NCBI GenBank assembly: GCA_021851985.1
Contig: JAJZOS010000014.1
Location: 1-13,143, forward strand
DNA length: 13,143 nt
Source of the DNA: Microcaldota archaeon
Lineage (GTDB): Archaea > Micrarchaeota > Micrarchaeia > Micrarchaeales > CABMGC01
Direction of reading: 5' to 3'
Shown here: positions 1-6,599 of the stretch, piece by piece
Layout: every line of letters starts with the position of its first letter
How positions within the stretch are numbered: position 1 is the first letter of the stretch
The notes under the pieces: generated by a model
The model's database searches: none
Told to the model about the DNA's origin: nothing
The model's input: only the letters and a program-made list of their open reading frames with translations
Program-made: the position numbers and the translations under genes

Positions 1-863
1 CTTGGGAGCTTTTCTTCGAAATTGCCCGCATCTCCCTTCGCAGATAACATTAGCGTTCCGTCTTTAGCAGAAAACTTAACATACCTATTTACAAAGTTTG
101 CGCGCCTTAATGCATCGGATAGTTGCTTTGCATTTATACCTATTTTTGCGCTAAACTCAAGGGATGGTTCTCTTTCTTCTCTTACAGGGAGATCCAATAT
201 ACGCATTACATTTTCATGATCTCCGCTTTTTCCTTTTACATGCACTTTAAGTTCGTTATCGGTTTGTACAAGCGTAACTGACTCTCCTTTCTTAACAGAA
301 TTAAGCATTTCGCGCAAGTTTTTCACATTCAAACCTAAAACTCCTTCCTTTTTGACTTCATATTTCTCCATAAATTTAGATGGCAATTCTGCTTTAGTCA
401 TGCTAATTCCAGAAGAATCTAGAAATCTGCTTCTAAGACCTTGTTTTCTCACTTCTATGTTGGCTTCTGTTTCAAGTCCCAAAGATTTTATAAAGTTCTT
501 GAAATCTGTACCTTCCGGGAAAGAAATTTCGACACCTTCTGCCATATTTTTTAGGTATGGTATTTCAGCTTCCTTTGCTTCTTTTGTCTTTATGTCCTCT
601 TTTCTGCTTTCGCTTTTTTCAGGCTTAGCGCTAGCTTCCGCTGTTTTGTCTTCTTTGGCTTCTTCTTTCTCTTCTTCTTTATATCGTTCGTGCTCTTCGG
701 GCTTCGCTTTTGCTTCTGGCTTAACAGGTTCTTTCTTTTCTGATTTGTGATGAGCTTCATACTTTTCAGCGACTTTATGCATTTGCTTTTTTCCTATTAG
801 CTTGGAAAGTTCTTCTATCTCCTCCTCGAGGGTTGTTTTCCTTGTTTGTTTTTCTTTCTCCAT
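1..863 (-). CDS. pcn: PCNA-like DNA sliding clamp with charged N-terminal extension, partial at left edge
   Basis: The frame stays open from the ATG at 863 to the window edge: about 287 residues are visible and the C-terminus is missing. From about residue 108 it matches the first PCNA domain and part of the second. GVEISFPEGTDFKNFIKSLG is the first strand and helix, RSRFLDSSGISMTKAELPSKF matches the usual 'lramDpsrvalv.l.lp..lF' stretch, and KYEVKKEGVLGLNVKNLREML matches 'Y.......igvnl..l..il'. PCNA is the ring that tethers polymerase and other replication or repair proteins to DNA. Residues 1-106 are an added tail very rich in Lys and Glu, with almost no hydrophobic core, unlike normal PCNA, which begins near the first strand. 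The in-frame ATG at 545 would give a conventional start but has no visible Shine-Dalgarno site; AAGGCG lies just before the ATG at 863. The stop of the upstream zinc-ribbon gene is 2 nt away, so the two are probably cotranscribed. Confidence 0.8.
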   Translation of the reverse strand, partial: MEKEKQTRKTTLEEEIEELSKLIGKKQMHKVAEKYEAHHKSEKKEPVKPEAKAKPEEHERYKEEEKEEAKEDKTAEASAKPEKSESRKEDIKTKEAKEAEIPYLKNMAEGVEISFPEGTDFKNFIKSLGLETEANIEVRKQGLRSRFLDSSGISMTKAELPSKFMEKYEVKKEGVLGLNVKNLREMLNSVKKGESVTLVQTDNELKVHVKGKSGDHENVMRILDLPVREEREPSLEFSAKIGINAKQLSDALRRANFVNRYVKFSAKDGTLMLSAKGDAGNFEEKLP

Positions 864-865
864 GC

Positions 866-1066
866 TTACGCCTTTGCTAGTATTCTTTTCTTTTTCCCTG
901 TTTTCTCAAACTTTTCTATGGCCCAATCTCTTTCACGCTTTTTGTTCCAGTAAGGGCTATGGCATCTGGGGCAGTATTTAGGCACCTCTTTCTTGCGCGG
1001 GCTCCACTCGTAGCGGCAACGCTCACAGGCATAGCCCATTTTTTTTATTGGCTTTAAAGCTTCCAT
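866..1066 (-). CDS. small zinc-ribbon protein
   Basis: This 66-residue basic protein has one clear four-cysteine zinc site: C14-x2-C17 and C32-P-R-C35. The loop between them carries W21, SPRKKEVP, and SPYWNK follows the second pair. That pattern (CxxCxxxWxPR...P..CPxCxSPYWN) is a familiar archaeal zinc-ribbon family found in chromosomes and mobile elements, often of unassigned function. A basic tail rich in Lys and Arg follows, which suggests nucleic-acid contact. It is the first gene of a short operon with the PCNA-like gene, whose ATG lies 2 nt past this stop. A TATA box sits about 40 bp upstream, and AAAGGGAATTGAC precedes the ATG. It could be an accessory or regulatory protein for replication, or simply an unlinked transcription-type zinc ribbon; the sequence does not decide. 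Confidence 0.75.
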   Translation of the reverse strand: MEALKPIKKMGYACERCRYEWSPRKKEVPKYCPRCHSPYWNKKRERDWAIEKFEKTGKKKRILAKA

Positions 1067-1103
1067 GTCAATTCCCTTTCTTAATATATTATTATATCAT
1101 AAC

Positions 1104-1112
1104 ATATATAAA
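1104..1112 (-). promoter_or_regulatory. TATA box for the zinc-ribbon/PCNA operon
   Basis: On the minus strand TTTATATAT occurs here, a close match to the archaeal TATA-box consensus. Transcription would be expected about 25 bp downstream, near 1082, giving a leader of roughly 15 nt before the ATG at 1066. The box abuts the stop codon of the STT3-like gene, so the zinc-ribbon/PCNA pair is likely transcribed separately from the long gene set to its right. Confidence 0.6.
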
Positions 1113-1113
1113 C

Positions 1114-2598
1114 CTATGCCTCAATTTTATAAATTAGGGTGTTTGCGGTTTTGTATACTAAAGGAAAATCAAATGTTCCATTTTCCAATGCCTGGAAGTT
1201 TGTGCCACTTATCGACATATTTGCATTAAGGTTTCCTTCTAACGCTATTCCAGCCGTATAGTTTAGCCAGTATCTATGCACTACTAAGTAATCGGGCCTT
1301 ACCTTTTGCAGATAGGAGTAATTGCCCGCTTTTGCGAAGAGGAAATGCGAGAATTGAGCCATGCGAGTTGAATTCTGCCCTATGACGCTGTCGGTATAAC
1401 TTTGCCTGTTTGCCCAACCTTCTATTACTGAGCCATCCTGCCAGAGAGTTAGGAAAGTCGCATTTGCAGTGGTATTGCTGTCAATCCAGGCTAAATATTT
1501 GCCTATATGTGCGGAAGTGTCAGGCTTAGTTTCATAAAAATATGCCACAGCAACACTAAGCTGTGCAATTACTAATAGCACAATCAGCAAATAAATAAGT
1601 AGTTTTAACCTGTCTTCCTGATTCAGCTTGAGAAGTGCAGTTATCCCAATTATCGATAGCAAAATTAGGGGTATATAAAATATGCTGGCCCATCTTTGAG
1701 CAAGAAATGCTAATGGTCCGGTAATAAAAACCATTGATAAAACGAATACCTCATAGCTTTTTAGCATCTTCTTTTTGAATAGATAGACGAAGCCAACAAG
1801 AGCAAAGATAGGCAGAAGCCCAAAATCAGCAAAGAAAGTGGAAAGCGTAGGAGATTGCAGTTCCGCTATTGTATTATTGCTACCTATTGGGAGAGCACCT
1901 AATATAATGTTTCTGCCCTGAGGTATAACAAGCATTATTGCAGAAGCAAGGAGGATTAGCAGAAACATTACTATTATGATTTTGAATCCAGTGAGCCTTT
2001 CCCTGAAAACTATCCCAATTATGCTTAAAGCTAATACTGGCAATATGTAAGCTGCACCGTTCCAAAGAAAAAACATTGCTACAAATAGGATACCACAAAA
2101 GGTGATGCTCAATAGTTTTATGTGTTTTTTGTAAGCCTCAATTCCAGTAGCCAGAAGATAGAGAGATAATAGCAATAATATAGGCACGAAGGATCCGCCT
2201 CTGTATTGCATAGCTGAAGTTACATTTAAGGAAGCGATTGAGGTTGCACCTAGAAAAGCTCCTAGAAGACCGATTTTAGAGGATCCTGAAAGCTTACGCG
2301 CAAAAAGGAAAAGGAGAAATATCAATGCTACAGAATATAGCAATGGGAGCAGGAGCATGTTATAGTAAACGCTTAAGAAAGGAGAGAATAAAAGCGCTTG
2401 ATATATAAGCAGAGGCTTTTCGGTATAAGGGTTGTGCAACGGAAAACCCGATAGGGTTGAAGTAATGCTTAAATGATTTGCTAAGGTTTGCTTTGCTATG
2501 CTGTAATAGATGTAATTGTCAGGTTGGGCAAAACCGGTATAGGTATGCAAGAGAAGGTGCAGACGCAGAAAAAGACCAAATAGAATAATTAAAACCAA
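1114..2598 (-). CDS. STT3/AglB-like oligosaccharyltransferase-type membrane protein
   Basis: The 494-residue protein has roughly ten or more hydrophobic helices followed by a soluble C-terminal part from about residue 375. Features resembling the STT3/AglB GT-C family are R12 in the first helix followed by GFAQPDNYIYYSIAKQ (D27 in the first outer loop), QYRGGSFVPI at 131-140 where STT3 proteins have their second acidic motif, and WQDGSVIEGWANRQSYTD at 386-403, a divergent WWDYG region. STT3/AglB moves a lipid-linked glycan to Asn in N-x-S/T sites on the outer face of the membrane. The catalytic-like loops are degenerate: G135 stands where an Asp is usual, and WQDG replaces WWDYG. It may therefore use another substrate or be inactive. 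The frame has no ATG; a TAA lies upstream at 2626-2628 and TTG at 2598 is the best start. A TATA box about 30 bp upstream fits a nearly leaderless transcript. Host or element origin is not certain. Confidence 0.6.
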   Translation of the reverse strand: MVLIILFGLFLRLHLLLHTYTGFAQPDNYIYYSIAKQTLANHLSITSTLSGFPLHNPYTEKPLLIYQALLFSPFLSVYYNMLLLPLLYSVALIFLLFLFARKLSGSSKIGLLGAFLGATSIASLNVTSAMQYRGGSFVPILLLLSLYLLATGIEAYKKHIKLLSITFCGILFVAMFFLWNGAAYILPVLALSIIGIVFRERLTGFKIIIVMFLLILLASAIMLVIPQGRNIILGALPIGSNNTIAELQSPTLSTFFADFGLLPIFALVGFVYLFKKKMLKSYEVFVLSMVFITGPLAFLAQRWASIFYIPLILLSIIGITALLKLNQEDRLKLLIYLLIVLLVIAQLSVAVAYFYETKPDTSAHIGKYLAWIDSNTTANATFLTLWQDGSVIEGWANRQSYTDSVIGQNSTRMAQFSHFLFAKAGNYSYLQKVRPDYLVVHRYWLNYTAGIALEGNLNANMSISGTNFQALENGTFDFPLVYKTANTLIYKIEA

Positions 2599-2623
2599 TA
2601 TTGCTAGCTCGGCTTTATGCTGC

Positions 2624-2633
2624 GTTTATATCA
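2624..2633 (-). promoter_or_regulatory. possible TATA box ahead of the STT3-like gene
   Basis: TGATATAAAC on the minus strand overlaps the stop codon of the 59-aa gene. Its centre is about 30 bp before the TTG at 2598, the distance expected for a near-leaderless archaeal mRNA. The same site contains AGGTGAT, a strong match to a Shine-Dalgarno sequence, but no ATG, GTG or TTG follows at normal spacing, so the promoter reading is preferred. Confidence 0.4.
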
Positions 2634-2810
2634 CCTAACAGGCAGCAGCGCATTATTCAAGCTTGCTGATGGCAGATTTGATGGCATATTCGGTGCTGGC
2701 TCGTTTACTAGCATATACTGTATCATATACACAGCTATCGCAAAAACCACGATTATGGCTATTACTGAGATTATTTCTCTTAGTGCGGCTTTCATCATTT
2801 TTGTTGCCAT
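2631..2810 (-). CDS. 59-residue single-span membrane protein
   Basis: A complete small ORF runs from ATG at 2810 to TGA at 2633-2631. It starts MATKMMKAALREIISVIAII and has a short basic N-terminus (K4, K7, R11). One hydrophobic helix at about residues 13-33 follows, then a short Pro/Asn/Ser-rich tail. Positive charge before the helix predicts the N-terminus inside and the tail outside. It fills the otherwise empty gap between the 112-aa gene (38 nt upstream) and the STT3-like gene (32 nt downstream), on the same strand. I do not recognise a family. In size and layout it could be a small virion membrane protein, a filamentous-virus-type coat protein, or a membrane-anchored accessory protein. 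A longer ORF on the opposite strand here looks like a shadow. Confidence 0.55.
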   Translation of the reverse strand: MATKMMKAALREIISVIAIIVVFAIAVYMIQYMLVNEPAPNMPSNLPSASLNNALLPVR

Positions 2811-2848
2811 CCAATCGCCATAGACTTATAGGTCAATGCAGCTGATGC

Positions 2849-3187
2849 TTATTTTGTTGCTTTGGCTTTTGCTTTTTGCATTACGAGCCAGTCAACAGCT
2901 TCCTTTAGGTCCTTCTGCGCATTTTCATCCATAAAATATGCTCCAATTAGATTAGCAGCAGGATCATGGAGGGATAGGATTGCGGTACCGCTTGGTAGTA
3001 GAGTTATGAAAACGCCGTATGTGCTTGGCAATGTTTTGCCAGCAAGATATTGCCTGTAATAGGCATCTACTGGCGTTTTTGCGGGCTCGTCAGCCTTGTC
3101 TGGGCTTTGCAGTGCCGACGCCTTTTTGGGTTTTGGCACTTTCTCTTTGGCTTCTTCTGCATTTGGAACTTGTATTGGTAGATCCAT
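2849..3187 (-). CDS. 112-aa protein of unknown function with Pro/Lys-rich N-terminal linker
   Basis: The first 45 or so residues are a flexible linker rich in Ala, Pro, Lys and Glu. The rest is a compact mixed strand-helix segment: TYGVFITLLPSGTAILSLHD, a likely pair of strands, followed by DENAQKDLKEAVDWLVMQ, a likely amphipathic helix. There is no membrane segment and no recognised motif. Two starts are possible, GTG at 3196 and ATG at 3187. The ATG is chosen because GGTGA lies 5 nt before it, inside the end of the upstream gene, whose stop is 1 nt away. Translation is therefore probably coupled to the 126-aa gene. The function is unknown; the place in the gene set suggests an element-specific role. 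Confidence 0.65.
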   Translation of the reverse strand: MDLPIQVPNAEEAKEKVPKPKKASALQSPDKADEPAKTPVDAYYRQYLAGKTLPSTYGVFITLLPSGTAILSLHDPAANLIGAYFMDENAQKDLKEAVDWLVMQKAKAKATK

Positions 3188-3188
3188 T

Positions 3189-3569
3189 TTATTCACCGTT
3201 TATTTTTTTATCGACATTTGTTATTGACTTTTTTATGTCATCTTCTGCAGTTGTTAGCATTTCCATTGCATCGAGAGATAACTGCTTTTCATTTTGCTCT
3301 TCTATTATTTTTAGCATTTGCAGGCCGATTTCTTTGGCTTTTTCGTATTCGCCATGAGCTTCTGCTTTTTTAGCTTTTTTAGACATCTTCTTTAATGCTT
3401 TTATTACTTTCATGGTACGGGCTAATTCTACTGCTCCATGGCGCATACCTCCTGCAGTCATAGTCATCCCTATTCTCTTCCCTATCCTTACTAGTTCTGT
3501 TGGCGACAGCTTATCAAACTGTGCTTCTGCGGCTTTCATCTGATCCTCTGTTGGTGTATCTTCCTTCAT
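3189..3569 (-). CDS. 126-aa charged alpha-helical protein, unknown function
   Basis: The protein is almost all helix-forming residues, with a high content of Lys, Glu, Ala and Met. A basic stretch at about residues 54-70 (KVIKALKKMSKKAKKAEA) is followed by a long amphipathic helix through KAKEIGLQMLKIIEEQNEK. It has no Cys, no membrane segment and no motif that I recognise. The ATG at 3569 follows the ATPase stop codon after a single base, and GAGGT sits about 8 nt upstream inside the ATPase gene, a good archaeal Shine-Dalgarno site that supports this start. The coupling to the ATPase suggests a partner such as an adaptor or small-subunit-like protein, or a nucleic-acid binding scaffold protein. 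Both are guesses from composition and position. Confidence 0.65.
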   Translation of the reverse strand: MKEDTPTEDQMKAAEAQFDKLSPTELVRIGKRIGMTMTAGGMRHGAVELARTMKVIKALKKMSKKAKKAEAHGEYEKAKEIGLQMLKIIEEQNEKQLSLDAMEMLTTAEDDIKKSITNVDKKINGE

Positions 3570-3570
3570 T

Positions 3571-4437
3571 TTAATCTACCTCATTATCATAATCATCACT
3601 ATCTTTATAAGTTTTTGCTTTTGTGAATGCTGAAGCGAGTAGCAGCTTTTGGACTTCTTTTTCCACATCCGCTACTATTAATGGAGCTAAGCCTCTTTTC
3701 TTTAATTCTTCTGCGATTTTGCCGACTTCAATGTCATTGTTATTTATCTGTGCGAAAAGCTCATTGGCAATACTGCGTACCATTTCAGAATACCTTAAAC
3801 GGACTACATCTGCAGATTCTTTTCTTTGGGCTTGGTCTTTTTCTGCGTCATATTTGTCGAATGCTTTTTGAGGGATTGGCTTAATTGCCATTTGAGTTAT
3901 GAAATTTTCGTTTCTTAAAAGCAAATTGCGCCTCTTAAGACGCCCTCTTGCTTTCATTAATGGCTCGACTTCCCATGGATCATCTCCGGTGAATTCTCTA
4001 TCTCTTGCAAGCAATACACCCCAGTCAATAGATGGGCCGTGCACCCAATAATCTGCAATCTCCAAAAGCATTTTCGCTGCCCTGTTTATCTTAGTAAAGT
4101 TTATTACTATAAGATGCCCCCTTTGCCTTATTGCAGTAAGCTGAATTATAAAATCCTTGACTTTTGAAGATTGAGCCTTTGCAGAAGGAGCAGCAAAATA
4201 TCCTTCGTCTATTCCGATTTTGAGTTTTCTGCCATTTGATAACCTTTCCTGGAGGCCCTCGATTGATGTATAATATATGTTTTCCTTGTCTTTAAATGAG
4301 AACTTCTCACCATCCAATTTGCACGCTATCTTAAGTATCTTTATAAGCCTTCGGCTTTTTCCATTTCCACGGCTGCCACTATTTATTATTATTATATCCC
4401 TATTATAGTGATCTCTGCTATAGAGCAGCGCTTCCAC
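3571..4437 (-). CDS. P-loop ATPase, packaging/extrusion (FtsK-HerA or Zot-like) type
   Basis: This 288-residue protein has a Walker A motif GSRGNGKS at residues 21-28 after a hydrophobic strand (DIIIINS). A Walker B motif, LKIGIDE, lies at 72-78. A sensor-like strand with a polar end, RQRGHLIVINFTKIN, lies at 104-118. The IDEG...R.RG..ivi..T layout is that of the additional-strand ATPases that move DNA or protein (FtsK/HerA, virus packaging ATPases, Zot). Residues about 236-268 look like a winged-helix or other small helical module, and the tail is acidic. It has no membrane segment, unlike inovirus Zot/pI, so a membrane partner would be needed; the 327-aa protein is a candidate. The start GTG at 4437 shares one base with the stop of the 157-aa gene (TAGTG). 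A run of ten A bases just upstream would permit -1 frameshift fusion with that gene. Roles in virion assembly or genome export are inferred. Confidence 0.7.
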   Translation of the reverse strand: MEALLYSRDHYNRDIIIINSGSRGNGKSRRLIKILKIACKLDGEKFSFKDKENIYYTSIEGLQERLSNGRKLKIGIDEGYFAAPSAKAQSSKVKDFIIQLTAIRQRGHLIVINFTKINRAAKMLLEIADYWVHGPSIDWGVLLARDREFTGDDPWEVEPLMKARGRLKRRNLLLRNENFITQMAIKPIPQKAFDKYDAEKDQAQRKESADVVRLRYSEMVRSIANELFAQINNNDIEVGKIAEELKKRGLAPLIVADVEKEVQKLLLASAFTKAKTYKDSDDYDNEVD

Positions 4438-4910
4438 TATGCGCCAGAGTTTACTTTTTTTTTTGCAAAAATCTTTTCTGTGTTTTTGTCCCCTTTAATC
4501 TGCATTCTATCCAATAGCTTCTGATCCCATTTGGCGATTGGGTTGCGCGGGCGCACGAAATTAAGAGCTCCTCGACCAAGATACCATAGAATTTTTAGCT
4601 TAATGTCGTTATAAGTAGTTAATAAAGATTCGCTATCATAAAGATTGCTGTCTATATCGCTTATCACACTTCTAATCTTGTTTATTAACTCGTTGTCTTC
4701 AGGCTTTTCGTACATGGCAATAAATTCGATGCTGCGTTCTAAAATGTCTTTCACGACTGCTTCTTTGCCATCAAATCCGCCAGATATTTGCTCGTCGGCT
4801 CTAGCAAGCACCTGCGAAGCTTCATGCAGCGCTTCCTCTAAGTGCTGCTCTTTTAAAATATGAGCATCGCGTACTGCATAATATTCCTCTGCCTGTGGCA
4901 TTTGTTCCAT
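4437..4910 (-). CDS. 157-aa helical protein of unknown function, overlapping the ATPase
   Basis: This soluble protein is mostly helical. Its N-terminal half is acidic (EEALHEASQVLARADEQ, possibly a short coiled coil). Its C-terminal half is more basic and aromatic, with ILWYLGRGALNFVRPRNPIA at about residues 108-127. I recognise no family. The ATG at 4910 is the first usable start in the frame; two nearby upstream ATGs run into stops within a few codons. The gene ends ...AKKKVNSGA, the three Lys codons forming part of an A10 tract at 4455-4464. Its stop overlaps the GTG start of the ATPase by one base. It lies 34 nt after the 327-aa gene. Tight coupling, and a possible -1 frameshift product, suggest that it works with the ATPase. 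Confidence 0.65.
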   Translation of the reverse strand: MEQMPQAEEYYAVRDAHILKEQHLEEALHEASQVLARADEQISGGFDGKEAVVKDILERSIEFIAMYEKPEDNELINKIRSVISDIDSNLYDSESLLTTYNDIKLKILWYLGRGALNFVRPRNPIAKWDQKLLDRMQIKGDKNTEKIFAKKKVNSGA

Positions 4911-4944
4911 ACTAATCAGCTATATTCATGTTGAATTCATGACA

Positions 4945-5928
4945 TTATGGATGCGTTGAAGTAACATTATGGAGCATCTTGAGATTTGCAGTTACGTTTG
5001 CCATTTCGTGTGCTACACTATTCAATGAGCCGACAATCTGGCTGCCATAGCTGTATCCTATCAGGACCAATACAAGCAGAATTATCATAGCGGCCATCCC
5101 CATTATAATCGGCGTTTGCTGCTGTTGCGTGTTTGTACCCACAAAATTTTGCATGCCTAACAGAAGTTGTTTCAGCCTTGACACTCTTTTCTCTGTAGCC
5201 CTAGTAAGATCAACTATTTGCTCTTTGACCTTGTTGTCATCGGTTACGAAGGGAAGTTGTGTCGCTTTTTTATTAAATGTTTCTAGGACATCTTTATAGA
5301 AATTGTCAAGTGTCTGTTTTTCTTCTTCTGTGACAGCTTTTTCTTTTTCTGACTTTACCCAATTTTCTATCTTTTTTATAATGTCTTTGTCGCCTTTCAA
5401 TTCGAGGCCCAGAATCATAGGAAGTTGCAAATTTTCTTCAAGAGTATAGATAGTATCCCATCCGCCGAGCTCGTTCCTAAGGCAGATGCCTTCATTAAAT
5501 GCAACCCCATTGTCCTCTACTTGTTTTGATGTAGAAGCTACTGGCGTTCGCGTGACTACAGATTTAAAGTATTTCTTAATATCTCCGAACCTATTTGTGG
5601 CATGTGGCTCCGGGAACATAGCTCTCGCTTCTTCCACATTTTTCTCTGCGTCATATATTCTCCTAACAAAAAAGGGATGTATGCCGAATGAAGCGTTGTG
5701 CTTAAGAGAGATTATAAAAGCACGATTACGAGGCGTATCGTTTGATACTGTTTTTGCCGTGCCATAAATTGCACCATGTTTGCGCCGAGCCATTACTGCC
5801 CATATCAAAAATCCTACAACAACCACGATTAAGATATATGGCAAATATGCTAAAACAGATAACGAATGCCCAGCTGTTCCTATAATACCACCGAGACCTG
5901 TAGGTACGCTTGTCGTTATTTTAACCAC
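4945..5928 (-). CDS. 327-aa membrane protein with N- and C-terminal transmembrane helices
   Basis: A strong hydrophobic helix at about residues 26-46 (LAYLPYILIVVVVGFLIWAV) is followed by ARRKH, which predicts the large central part inside the cell. A second helix at about 273-295 (IIMGMAAMIILLVLVLIGYS) leaves an outside tail of about 30 residues with two N-x-T sites (NVT). The cytoplasmic part, about residues 50-272, is soluble and charged. It has no motif that I recognise, but it includes a Lys/Glu-rich helical stretch at 205-260 that may form a coiled coil. The start GTG at 5928 overlaps the end of the 204-aa gene by 13 bases, and no better start is visible. It lies two genes ahead of the ATPase. 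A membrane platform or anchor for that ATPase is a reasonable but unproven role. Confidence 0.65.
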   Translation of the reverse strand: MVKITTSVPTGLGGIIGTAGHSLSVLAYLPYILIVVVVGFLIWAVMARRKHGAIYGTAKTVSNDTPRNRAFIISLKHNASFGIHPFFVRRIYDAEKNVEEARAMFPEPHATNRFGDIKKYFKSVVTRTPVASTSKQVEDNGVAFNEGICLRNELGGWDTIYTLEENLQLPMILGLELKGDKDIIKKIENWVKSEKEKAVTEEEKQTLDNFYKDVLETFNKKATQLPFVTDDNKVKEQIVDLTRATEKRVSRLKQLLLGMQNFVGTNTQQQQTPIIMGMAAMIILLVLVLIGYSYGSQIVGSLNSVAHEMANVTANLKMLHNVTSTHP

Positions 5929-6530
5929 CCAACTATTTTATCGACATTATTCTTAGGCTTGTATTGCTGAGGTTCTGATCCTTCATGCCGTACTGTTTGT
6001 GTTACATTTGTAGTTGTGCTTGTAGACTCGTGCAAGAATTTACCGCCTAAGCTCCTATCTAATACGGCCTTTATTCTCGTAGCCATCCACACAGAGAACT
6101 CGGCTGCGAATGTATCAGCACCATCATAGCCCATTTCAATAAGCTTTTGCCCTATCATCATGCCATCAAATGCTGCTGATTTTATATTTTGATTTCTATT
6201 CATTGGGGTATCGTCTAAGTATGTGGTGCTGTATACTGCATCAAAGAAATGGAAACAATAATCTGCAAGTTCTATAGCTTTATCCAATGGTAAATGTGGC
6301 GTTACTTTTCCAGTTATTGGGAAGTAACCTTGTTCTTTCTGCATCACAGTAGTTTTCTTTCCATCCCTTATAACAACTCGCGGCACCATTCTTGTACCTC
6401 TTTGCATTCCTGAGAGTTGCTCTATAATGCTTTCGCGCATATCCTCTTGGTTTAATACTTGAGAAAGAAAATCACTTGTTTGAGAAAGAGAAGGTGCAGC
6501 AACTGAGAGGTTTGTTTGGTTATCAGGCAT
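5916..6530 (-). CDS. 204-aa protein of unknown function, first gene of the leftward operon
   Basis: This is a soluble protein. It has a polar Ser/Thr/Gln-rich N-terminus of about 30 residues and a central part with a probable strand pair (MVPRVVIRDGKKTTVMQK) and aromatic-rich helices (IELADYCFHFFDAVYSTTY). The C-terminus is Thr/Gln-rich. There is a single Cys, no membrane segment and no recognised motif. The ATG at 6530 is preceded by AAAGGGATCAA, a sequence also seen in similar form ahead of the genes starting at 1066 and 7540. TATA-like boxes lie upstream in the divergent control region. As the promoter-proximal gene of the set that includes the ATPase, it could be a structural or replication protein, but nothing in the sequence identifies it. 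Confidence 0.65.
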   Translation of the reverse strand: MPDNQTNLSVAAPSLSQTSDFLSQVLNQEDMRESIIEQLSGMQRGTRMVPRVVIRDGKKTTVMQKEQGYFPITGKVTPHLPLDKAIELADYCFHFFDAVYSTTYLDDTPMNRNQNIKSAAFDGMMIGQKLIEMGYDGADTFAAEFSVWMATRIKAVLDRSLGGKFLHESTSTTTNVTQTVRHEGSEPQQYKPKNNVDKIVGWLK

Positions 6531-6551
6531 TTGATCCCTTTCTATGTTAAA

Positions 6552-6563
6552 ACAATATATATC
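6552..6563 (-). promoter_or_regulatory. TATA-like boxes for the leftward operon
   Basis: On the minus strand GATATATATTG (here) and AAAATATATATACC (about 6579-6592) are both plausible archaeal TATA boxes, purine-rich on their upstream side. The farther one would place transcription start near 6557, giving a short leader before the ATG at 6530. The nearer one would give an almost leaderless transcript. The sequence alone cannot choose between them. Confidence 0.45.
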
Positions 6564-6599
6564 TTATTATAGCGTAAGGTATATATATTTTTGTGCTTT

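Noticed and set aside
352..750. Rightward ORF of 132 aa rich in Ser, Phe and Leu
   Set aside because: It is the antisense of the Lys/Glu-rich PCNA extension and clamp domain; the minus frame gives a recognisable protein.
1..1066. Left boundary of the element placed firmly at the zinc-ribbon promoter
   Set aside because: No direct repeat, tRNA or integrase site marks a junction there, so host versus element origin of the PCNA pair is left open.
2617..2845. Two rightward ORFs of 60-68 aa
   Set aside because: They lie opposite the 59-aa membrane gene and the intergenic bases, with no ribosome site and strand opposite to neighbours.
3019..3357. Rightward 112-aa hydrophobic ORF
   Set aside because: It spans the junction of two well-supported minus genes with good ribosome sites and is explained as a shadow.
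4455..4464. T10 run on the plus strand as a transcription terminator
   Set aside because: On the coding (minus) strand it is an A-run, no stem precedes it on the plus strand, and no rightward gene ends there.
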